From JAAXHB01 sp965214945 (GTDB taxonomy: Bacteria; Actinomycetota; Acidimicrobiia; Acidimicrobiales; Aldehydirespiratoraceae): a stretch of 64,000 nt of DNA. Position 1 is the stretch's first letter. Every line of letters starts with the position of its first letter. The DNA is taken from positions 1,116,001 to 1,180,000 of the forward strand of contig OZ244029.1 in the NCBI GenBank assembly GCA_965214945.1, written 5' to 3'. Shown in pieces: positions 58,163 through 64,000 of the stretch. The position numbers were made by a program, and so were the translations under genes. The notes beneath the pieces are model-generated. The model saw only the letters and a list, made by a program, of their open reading frames with translations. It was not told the DNA's origin and did not search any database.

Positions 58163-58268
58163 TATCGACGGCTTCATCGAGTCGTGCAGGATCGAGCCCG
58201 GCACCATCGGCCACCTGTACCCCACGGCGGCCCGGGCTAGCGATGATTCCGCCTCAGATGCCGGTTAG
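57744..58268 (+). CDS. Tandem helix-turn-helix (excisionase/BldC-like) regulator formed by duplication
   Basis: The 174-residue protein holds two identical DNA-binding units (WLGTTASSKRLGITTRTLYR...RLGRVIRLKLSDID), of the MerR-like excisionase/BldC family. The former leader and ribosome site of the second copy are translated as an eight-residue linker, FQKGRIIV. Only the second unit keeps the C-terminal tail FIESCRIEPGTIGHLYP. The internal ATG at 57969 retains a GAAAGG-type site, so a single-unit protein could also be made. It is divergent from the tad operon and is likely its regulator. Confidence 0.85.
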   Translation: MAEIADTTSGDPFESVLSESGPEWLGTTASSKRLGITTRTLYRFIDEGQIPAYRLGRVIRLKLSDIDFQKGRIIVMAEIADTTSGDPFESVLSESGPEWLGTTASSKRLGITTRTLYRFIDEGQIPAYRLGRVIRLKLSDIDGFIESCRIEPGTIGHLYPTAARASDDSASDAG

Positions 58269-58361
58269 CCCCTGGTCAGGCCTTGCGGGAATGCAGTGCA
58301 GGGTGCCGCGAGCTGCCCGCATTACCGAGGCTTTCCGCCGGCGGTTGGCGGCCCTGGGGGG

Positions 58362-59435
58362 TCAGCGGCGTATCTCGTAGTACCAGTTGGTGGGATCCGC
58401 CTCGACGTCGTGGCGCACGAAGCGGGTGAACCCCGCCTTCGACGCCATGTCGGACAGGCGAGCCGGATACATCCCGAGGGTGCCGAGACCGGCGCCGTTG
58501 GGCTCCGACATCGATGATGACATGCAGTAGAACACCGACATGGCGTACATGTAGGGCAGCACCGGGATCTTGCGGTTCGACTCTAGGTCGCCGCGGCTCT
58601 TGATGTCGGCCACGAGCCACCAGCCCTTGTCTGAGAGGCACTTGTAAGCAGAGGCAACAGCATCGTCCGGGCGTGTCAGGTCGTGTAGCACGTCGAGCGT
58701 CACGAGCAGGTCGACGGGAGCGAGTCCGGCGAGATCGTCGAACGTGCCTTTGGCGAACGCCACATTGTCCAGGCCGCAGGCAAGCGCCTCACGCCGGGCT
58801 ATGGCGATAGCGCGGCCCGAGGGGTCGAGGCCCGTCACTGTGGTCGCCGGGAAGTTGCGGGCCAGAAGCCGGGCGGCCACGCCCGTGCCGCATCCCACGT
58901 CTACGACGCGGCCGCCAGAGCGCAGGCGCTCGATGGCGCCGTCGAAGGCCTGCAGCACACGCGGCACGAGGAACGCCTCCTGGCGGGCCCCGGTCATGGC
59001 GGATTGCATGTGGCAGGCGTGCTGGCCGTGGGACTCCCAGGTCATCCCGATCCCCGTGCGGAAGGCCTCCGCGGTGGCGTCTATCTCCAAGTGCGTCATT
59101 GGCGGGCCGAACACTTCGGGCATGTATGCCCAGTGCCCTTCGTCGGTGAGAGCCACCCTCGCCTCGGGCGTCAGGGCAAAACGACCGTCTTCGTGTTGCA
59201 CTAGCTCGGTGGCCGCAAGGCCTTCCAGCCACTCGCGCACCCATCGCTCGTGCAGCCCGGTGGCGTCGGCCAGCTCGGCGCTGGTGCACGGCTCGACGTC
59301 ATCAAGCGCTGCCCACAGCCCGAGGCGCGTGCCGAGGTGCATCATCGCCGACACCATCTCGCCCTGCTTGATCCGATACAGCTCTAGAACGGTGAGCGGC
59401 ACCAGCTCCGGATCGACTGCTGTGCGAAATGTCAA
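58362..59435 (-). CDS. SAM-dependent methyltransferase with N-terminal winged helix
   Basis: The 357-residue protein resembles Rv2258c-type methyltransferases: an N-terminal winged-helix dimerisation domain (about 30-100) and a class I methyltransferase domain with VVDVGCGTGVAARLLA, GLDPSGRAI and LLVTLDVLHDLTRPDDA. The methyl acceptor is unknown. It starts close to tRNA-Gly on the same strand. Confidence 0.85.
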   Translation of the reverse strand: MTFRTAVDPELVPLTVLELYRIKQGEMVSAMMHLGTRLGLWAALDDVEPCTSAELADATGLHERWVREWLEGLAATELVQHEDGRFALTPEARVALTDEGHWAYMPEVFGPPMTHLEIDATAEAFRTGIGMTWESHGQHACHMQSAMTGARQEAFLVPRVLQAFDGAIERLRSGGRVVDVGCGTGVAARLLARNFPATTVTGLDPSGRAIAIARREALACGLDNVAFAKGTFDDLAGLAPVDLLVTLDVLHDLTRPDDAVASAYKCLSDKGWWLVADIKSRGDLESNRKIPVLPYMYAMSVFYCMSSSMSEPNGAGLGTLGMYPARLSDMASKAGFTRFVRHDVEADPTNWYYEIRR

Positions 59436-59503
59436 CGGCTTGGTCCTTCAGAGCCCTGTGAGGCTGTCCACCGATCAGGCTGTCCACCCGTGGGATGGCT
59501 GCG

Positions 59504-59574
59504 AACGGGCGACCGGAATCGAACCGGCATCATCAGCTTGGAAGGCTGGGGTTCTACCGTTGAACTACGCCCGC
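59504..59574 (-). tRNA. tRNA-Gly (anticodon TCC)
   Basis: A 71-base cloverleaf. Acceptor arms GCGGGCG and CGCCCGT pair with a terminal G-U, the D arm carries GTTCAACGGTAGAAC, the anticodon loop CTTCCAA reads GGA, and the T arm is CCGGTTCGATTCCGG. The CCA tail is not encoded. A tRNA-Gly beside tig is frequent in actinobacteria. Confidence 0.95.
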
Positions 59575-59622
59575 AGAGCTGCCACGATAGCCAGCTGACC
59601 GCCGGGCTGGTCAGCGTCCAGT

Positions 59623-59652
59623 CAGTGAGCCGGCTGCCGGGCCGGCTCACTG
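59623..59652 (+). promoter_or_regulatory. Perfect 12-base-pair hairpin in the tig leader / divergent region
   Basis: Arms CAGTGAGCCGGC and GCCGGCTCACTG enclose TGCCGG. It lies between tRNA-Gly and tig, which point away from each other, so it is not a terminator for either. It could be an operator or a leader structure controlling tig. Confidence 0.55.
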
Positions 59653-59711
59653 TGCGCGGCCATGCGAACAGCTCGGCATAGGCGCGGCCGACCGCCGGTA
59701 CAATCGCGCAG

Positions 59712-61136
59712 GTGCGCAGCAGTGTCGAGACGCTCGACGGCAACCGTGTGAGGCTCACGGTCGAGGTCGACGTCGAAGAGTTCGAGCCAGAGATCGAAGC
59801 GGCATTCCGGCGCATCGCCCGTGAGATTCGGGTGCCCGGGTTCCGTCCGGGCCGCGCTCCCAGACGGCTTCTCGAGATGCGGCTCGGCCACGAGGCAGGC
59901 CGGGCCGAGGCAATGAGGGCATGCATCCCCAGCTACTACCAGCGCGCCATCGCAGAGCGCGGCGTCGACGACATCGACTCTCCGGAGATCGAGATCACAG
60001 GCGGGCAGCAGCACGGCCCGCTGAGTTTCGACGCGGTGGTGCAGGTGCGCCCCGTCGTTGAGGTGGCCGGCTACGAGAGCCTGCGGGTGCAGATCCCCAG
60101 TCCCGTCGTGACTGCCGGTGAGATCAACGCCGAGATCGATGGGTTTCGCCGTCAGTTCGCGGAGCTGCGCGAAGTCCGCCAGCCGGCCGGCGACGGCGAT
60201 CACCTGACGATCGACATCATCTGCACCCTCAATGGCGAGACTGTGGACGGCCTGACTACCTCCGATTACGACTACGAGCTGGGTGCTGGCTTCGCGGTGC
60301 ACGAGATCGACGACAATCTGCGCGGCAGCTCTGCGGGTGACATCCTGGACTTCACCGCGGCGCACCCCGACACCGAGATTGAGAGCCGCCTGCATTTCAG
60401 GGTTCTGGTCAGGGCCGTCAAGCAGATAGTGCTTCCCGAGCTGAACGACGAGTTCGTCGAGGAGAACTCGGAGTTCGCGACCGTCAGTGAGATGCAGGAA
60501 ACGCTGCGTGAGCGCCACACGCGGCTGAAGGTGATGAACTCGTCTGCGGCCCGCTGGCGGGCCACGGAGCGCGCTATCGCCGCGCTGGTGGAAGACGACG
60601 TCCCAGATGCGATGATCATCTCGCACGCCGAGTCGCGGCGCGCGGCTATCGAAGAAAGCCTGCAGGAGCAGGGCACGACCCTTGAGGAATACCTGGATGC
60701 CACTGGGCGGTCTTCCGATGACCTGCTAGATGAGCTGGACGAGCAAGCCGAGATTGCTGCCAAGGTCGACCTCGCGCTGCGATTCGTCGCAAGTGCCGAG
60801 GAACTGGAACCTGCCGAAGACGAGATTGAAGCCGAGGTCCGTCGCCTGGCGGGGCTCGGCGACGCCGCAGACGTCTCAGCTGGTGGTGAGGTCAACCGGC
60901 TTGCCCAGATGCGGCAGAATCCAGAGGTGCGGTCAATGATGTCGGAGGTGAGAGCCGCCATGTCCAAGCGCGCGGCGTTCAGCTGGATCAGCGAACGTGT
61001 CGTGATCGTCGACCCAGACGGCATGACGATCGATCCTGAGCTGCTCGAGCTGCCTGACAACGCGGGCGTCCCGGCCATCGACGCTGATTCCGGTTCACTC
61101 GCTGAGGCTGCCGCCGACGCGGCTGGCAGAACATGA
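59712..61136 (+). CDS. tig: Trigger factor
   Basis: A ribosome-bound chaperone and peptidyl-prolyl isomerase of 474 residues. The ribosome-binding signature is VPGFRPGRAPRRLLEMRLG (about 35-53). A middle FKBP-like domain follows with GDGDHLTIDI, and a helical C-terminal domain ends in an acidic Ala-rich tail. The GTG start gives the usual N-terminus. Its stop overlaps the clpP ATG, so tig-clpP are coupled. Confidence 0.95.
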   Translation: MRSSVETLDGNRVRLTVEVDVEEFEPEIEAAFRRIAREIRVPGFRPGRAPRRLLEMRLGHEAGRAEAMRACIPSYYQRAIAERGVDDIDSPEIEITGGQQHGPLSFDAVVQVRPVVEVAGYESLRVQIPSPVVTAGEINAEIDGFRRQFAELREVRQPAGDGDHLTIDIICTLNGETVDGLTTSDYDYELGAGFAVHEIDDNLRGSSAGDILDFTAAHPDTEIESRLHFRVLVRAVKQIVLPELNDEFVEENSEFATVSEMQETLRERHTRLKVMNSSAARWRATERAIAALVEDDVPDAMIISHAESRRAAIEESLQEQGTTLEEYLDATGRSSDDLLDELDEQAEIAAKVDLALRFVASAEELEPAEDEIEAEVRRLAGLGDAADVSAGGEVNRLAQMRQNPEVRSMMSEVRAAMSKRAAFSWISERVVIVDPDGMTIDPELLELPDNAGVPAIDADSGSLAEAAADAAGRT

Positions 61137-61774
61137 GCCCTGAAGCGCCTCGCGGCTACCTCGTGCCCACCGTGGTGGAGCAGACGACCAGAGGCGAACG
61201 CGCCTTCGATCTCTATAGCCGCCTGCTCAAGGAGAACATCGTGTTCCTCGGAACACCAGTGGACGACACGGTGGCGAACCTGATCTGTGCCCAGCTCCTG
61301 CATCTCGAGTCCGAGGATCCCGAAAAGGACATCAACCTGTACATCAACAGTCCCGGAGGCGACATCAACGCGCTGTTCGCCATCTATGACACGATGCAGT
61401 ACATCAAGCCCGACATCACCACGATCTGCTTCGGGCAGGCCGCCTCCGCCTCTGCGGTGCTGCTAGCAGCGGGCACCCAGGGCAAGCGCCTGGCGCTGCC
61501 GCACGCCCGCATCCTAATCCACCAGCCCTACGCCGGCGCTCACGGCCAGGCCAGCGACATCGAGCTGATCGCAGCAGAGGTTGCCCGGCTGAAGTCATCG
61601 CTCGAGCAGGTGTTGGCGTTCCACACCGGCCAGCCCGTGTCGCGCATAGCGGCCGATACCGAACGGGACTTCGTTATGACCCCCGAGCAAGCCCAGGAGT
61701 ACGGGATCATTGACGAAGTGATCAAGGCACGAGACGTGGTCGACAACAGCGATGCCATCAGGGCGGTCGGCTGA
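61133..61774 (+). CDS. clpP: ATP-dependent Clp protease proteolytic subunit
   Basis: The 213-residue serine protease has INSPGGDINALFAIYDTM, the active-site serine region CFGQAASASAVLLAAGT (Ser before Ala-Val in place of the usual Ser-Met-Gly/Ala), the histidine in HARILIHQPYAG and a late aspartate in EYGIIDEV. It forms the barrel fed by ClpX, encoded 35 bases downstream. Only one clpP copy is present here, whereas many actinobacteria have a clpP1-clpP2 pair. Confidence 0.95.
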   Translation: MSPEAPRGYLVPTVVEQTTRGERAFDLYSRLLKENIVFLGTPVDDTVANLICAQLLHLESEDPEKDINLYINSPGGDINALFAIYDTMQYIKPDITTICFGQAASASAVLLAAGTQGKRLALPHARILIHQPYAGAHGQASDIELIAAEVARLKSSLEQVLAFHTGQPVSRIAADTERDFVMTPEQAQEYGIIDEVIKARDVVDNSDAIRAVG

Positions 61775-61809
61775 CCACGGGGCGACGGGACTTCGGAAAG
61801 GCGGTCGGC

Positions 61810-63084
61810 GTGGCCAAGCTCGGCGAGAGGTCCGAAGTCCTCAAATGCTCGTTCTGCGCCAAGTCTCAGAAGCAGGTGCGAAAGCTCATCGCCGGCCCCG
61901 GTGTGTACATCTGCGACGAGTGCGTCGACCTGTGCAACGAGATCATGGAGGAGGAGCTGGCTGAGCCTGCCGAGGCGCAAGCTGGCGAGCTTCCCGCCCC
62001 GCGAGAGATCTTCCAGTTCCTCGACGACTACGTCGTGGGCCAGTACAGCGCTAAGCGGATCCTGTCGGTGGCGGTCTACAACCACTACAAGAGGGTTCAC
62101 TTCGACGACGGGGAGCCCGCCGACGTCGAGCTTCAGAAGTCCAACATCCTGCTGATAGGGCCGACCGGCTGCGGCAAGACGCTGATGGCCCAGACCCTGG
62201 CGCGGATGCTGAAGGTCCCTTTCGCCATTGCGGACGCCACCGCGCTAACCGAGGCCGGCTACGTCGGCGAGGATGTGGAGAACATCCTGCTCAAGCTCAT
62301 TCAGGCGGCCGACTACGACGTGCGACGAGCCCAGCACGGCATCATCTACATCGACGAGATCGACAAGATCGCCCGCAAGAGCGATAACCCCTCTATCACC
62401 CGCGACGTGTCCGGCGAGGGCGTCCAGCAGGCGCTGCTGAAGATATTGGAGGGCACCTCGGCGTCGGTGCCACCCCAGGGAGGCCGCAAGCACCCCCACC
62501 AGGAGTTCATTCAGATTGACACCACGAACGTCCTGTTCATCTGCGGCGGGGCGTTCACGGGCATAGAGAAGATTGTGGAGCACCGCATAGGCACCGCCGG
62601 CGTGGGCTTCGCCGCGGACATCCGTCGTCCCGAGCAGAAGAACCTGGGCGCCATTTTCGCTGAGGTTCTCCCCGAGGATCTGGCGAAGTTCGGCCTGATC
62701 CCGGAGTTCATCGGTCGCCTGCCCGTGACTGGGACGGTCAGCAGTCTCGACCGCGACGACCTGGTGCAGATACTCGTGGAGCCTCGCAACTCGCTCGTCA
62801 AGCAATACCAGAAGATGTTCCGCTTCGAAAATGTCGATCTCAGCTTCAGCGATGCGGCGCTGGCGGCCATCGCGGATGAGGCCATCGAGAGATCGACCGG
62901 GGCTCGCGGGCTGCGTGCCGTCCTCGAGGAGGTGCTGCTCGACACCATGTACGACCTACCCGGTCAGAGCGATGTGAGTTCTGTGAGGATTAGGAAATCC
63001 GATGTTCTCGGCAATTTGAATCCGACGCTGCTTCCGCGTCGGAGCACACAACGAGCCGAGACGCGCTCTCGCAGGGCGAGCTGA
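61810..63084 (+). CDS. clpX: ATP-dependent Clp protease ATP-binding subunit ClpX
   Basis: An AAA+ unfoldase of 424 residues. The N-terminal zinc domain has CSFCAKSQ and CDECVDLC, Walker A is GPTGCGKTLMAQ, Walker B IIYIDEIDKIA, and sensor-2 region GARGLRAVLEEVLLDTMY. It delivers substrates to ClpP. The GTG start gives the expected short N-terminus. The C-terminus ends in a basic tail. Confidence 0.96.
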   Translation: MAKLGERSEVLKCSFCAKSQKQVRKLIAGPGVYICDECVDLCNEIMEEELAEPAEAQAGELPAPREIFQFLDDYVVGQYSAKRILSVAVYNHYKRVHFDDGEPADVELQKSNILLIGPTGCGKTLMAQTLARMLKVPFAIADATALTEAGYVGEDVENILLKLIQAADYDVRRAQHGIIYIDEIDKIARKSDNPSITRDVSGEGVQQALLKILEGTSASVPPQGGRKHPHQEFIQIDTTNVLFICGGAFTGIEKIVEHRIGTAGVGFAADIRRPEQKNLGAIFAEVLPEDLAKFGLIPEFIGRLPVTGTVSSLDRDDLVQILVEPRNSLVKQYQKMFRFENVDLSFSDAALAAIADEAIERSTGARGLRAVLEEVLLDTMYDLPGQSDVSSVRIRKSDVLGNLNPTLLPRRSTQRAETRSRRAS

Positions 63085-63134
63085 CCTTCGGGCATCGCCG
63101 GGTCGGCTGCTGACGCGAGGCGTCCGGGACCTCT

Positions 63135-64000
63135 GTGGACTACGCGGCGGCCCTCGACTATCTCCAGAGCCTGATCAACCACGAGGCGCGGCCTCGCGCC
63201 GGGCGGATCGCGGGCCTGAGCCTCGACACTATGCGGCAGCTCATGGCGGCTCTCGGCGACCCGCATAGGGCCTACCCCGTGATCCACGTGACAGGCACCA
63301 ACGGCAAGGGCTCAACGGTGCGGATGACGGCTCGACTGCTGCGCGAGATGGGACTGCGTGTTGGGGCCTACACGAGCCCCCACATCGCCGAGCCGACTGA
63401 GCGCATCGAGGTCGACTCCACCCCGATTGGCCCTGACGCCTTCGCTGAGGCAGTGGGCGACGTGGCCCGCCTGGCGGACTTCCTCAACAGGCGCGTCACG
63501 TGGTTTGAGACGGTAACTGCGGCGGCGTTGGCCCATTTCGCGCTCGAGGCGGTGGATGTGTCCGTGGTGGAGGTGGGGATGCTCGGCCGGTTCGACGCCA
63601 CCAACGTGGTGGACGGCGCGGTGGCGGCGCTCACCAACGTCGGCCTCGACCACACCGACGGCCGGGGCGACTGGCGGCGCGCTGTGGCGCACGAAAAAGC
63701 TGGCATCGTCAAGCCGGGGTCAGCCGTTGTGTGCGGTGAGACCGACCCCGCGGTGACCGAGGCCTTCCGAGCGGAGCCGTCTCGTTTGGTTGTCGAGCGC
63801 GGCCGCGACTTTGGTGTCGCGCGGAGCCGACTCGCCGTTGGAGGGCGCTTGGCCGACTTCTACACGCCGCACGGCGCCTACGACGACGTTCTGGTCGCCT
63901 TGCACGGCCGTCATCAGGTTGACAATGCCTGTTTGGCCGTCGCCTGCGCTGAGGCCTTCTTCGACGCTGCGCTGCCGCGGGACGCGGTGGCCCACGCGCT
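63135..64000 (+). CDS. folC: Folylpolyglutamate synthase / dihydrofolate synthase FolC, cut by the right edge
   Basis: The first 288 codons of a Mur-ligase-family enzyme that adds glutamate to folates. The N-terminus YAAALDYLQSLINHE, P-loop IHVTGTNGKGSTVRM, GAYTSPHIAEPTERI, the metal-binding VVEVGMLGRFDATNVV and NVGLDHTDGRGD follow in the right order. The usual GGLGGRLDATN-type segment reads VGMLGRFDATN. The GTG start is 50 bases after clpX. The C-terminal third lies beyond the window. Confidence 0.93.
   Translation, partial: MDYAAALDYLQSLINHEARPRAGRIAGLSLDTMRQLMAALGDPHRAYPVIHVTGTNGKGSTVRMTARLLREMGLRVGAYTSPHIAEPTERIEVDSTPIGPDAFAEAVGDVARLADFLNRRVTWFETVTAAALAHFALEAVDVSVVEVGMLGRFDATNVVDGAVAALTNVGLDHTDGRGDWRRAVAHEKAGIVKPGSAVVCGETDPAVTEAFRAEPSRLVVERGRDFGVARSRLAVGGRLADFYTPHGAYDDVLVALHGRHQVDNACLAVACAEAFFDAALPRDAVAHA

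Noticed and set aside
1..64000. CRISPR arrays, insertion sequences and prophage remnants
   Set aside because: No regularly spaced repeats, transposases or phage structural genes were found on either strand.

Overview
The window is GC-rich throughout, with short AT-rich islands near 27.2, 35.6, 43.1 and 57.7 kb, and many genes start with GTG. It looks like the chromosome of a high-GC actinobacterium. Lineage markers are a resuscitation-promoting-factor-like hydrolase, an F420-type luciferase-like oxidoreductase, a SepX/GlpR-like membrane protein beside molybdopterin genes, an actinobacterial tad pilus locus without an outer-membrane secretin, and a BldC/excisionase-type regulator. The class Acidimicrobiia is my best guess, inferred from gene content and order only. 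No phage, transposase, CRISPR array or rRNA is visible.

Layout. 1-5.6 kb (minus strand): an adenosine-kinase-like PfkB protein fused in frame to an M1 aminopeptidase that runs off the left edge, preceded by two PLP enzymes and a NicX-like dioxygenase. 5.6-15.9 kb: an SPFH membrane protein, LLM oxidoreductase, Ppx/GppA phosphatase, alpha-hydroxy-acid oxidase, Fpg, Rpf-like protein, enoyl-CoA hydratase, ABC-F ATPase and an NfuA-like scaffold. 16-24.3 kb: dxs with a PAP2 protein, tldD/tldE, uppP, an orphan SAF-domain protein, FmdB and plsY. 24.3-27.2 kb: moeA, moaA and moaC. 27.2-32.3 kb: a SepX-like protein and a small envelope-glycan group (WecB-like epimerase, flippase-like membrane protein, CsaB-like pyruvyl transferase, RfbH/E1-like sugar dehydratase), then tRNA-Ala(CGC).

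32.4-41.2 kb: an M20 hydrolase, then the housekeeping series tlyA, nadK, recN, pyrG, NUDIX, xerD and an HD-domain protein, several overlapping by 1-4 bases. 41.2-43.2 kb: trpS, bfr and bfd (minus). 43.2-49.4 kb: a tightly coupled operon scpA-scpB-rluB-tyrA-aroA-cmk-plsC, with ispH convergent. 50.4-57.6 kb: a minus-strand tad pilus operon (cpaB, tadZ, tadA, tadB, tadC, pilin-like, three TadE/TadG-like proteins), divergent from a helix-turn-helix gene that has been tandemly duplicated in frame. 58.3-64 kb: a methyltransferase, tRNA-Gly(TCC), then tig-clpP-clpX-folC, the last cut by the right edge.

Most of the window is conserved core metabolism: isoprenoid (dxs, ispH), phospholipid (plsY, plsC), wall lipid carrier (uppP), nucleotide (pyrG, cmk), shikimate/tyrosine (aroA, tyrA), chromosome segregation (scpAB, xerD), repair (fpg, recN) and protein quality control (tig, clpP, clpX). 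The unusual signals are the kinase-aminopeptidase fusion with a 46-base perfect palindrome inside it, and three recent tandem duplications that each copy a translation-start region: 24 bases before tlyA, 32 bases at recN and 225 bases in the tad-linked regulator. Others are a bacterioferritin with a substituted ferroxidase histidine, and several hairpins placed next to start codons.
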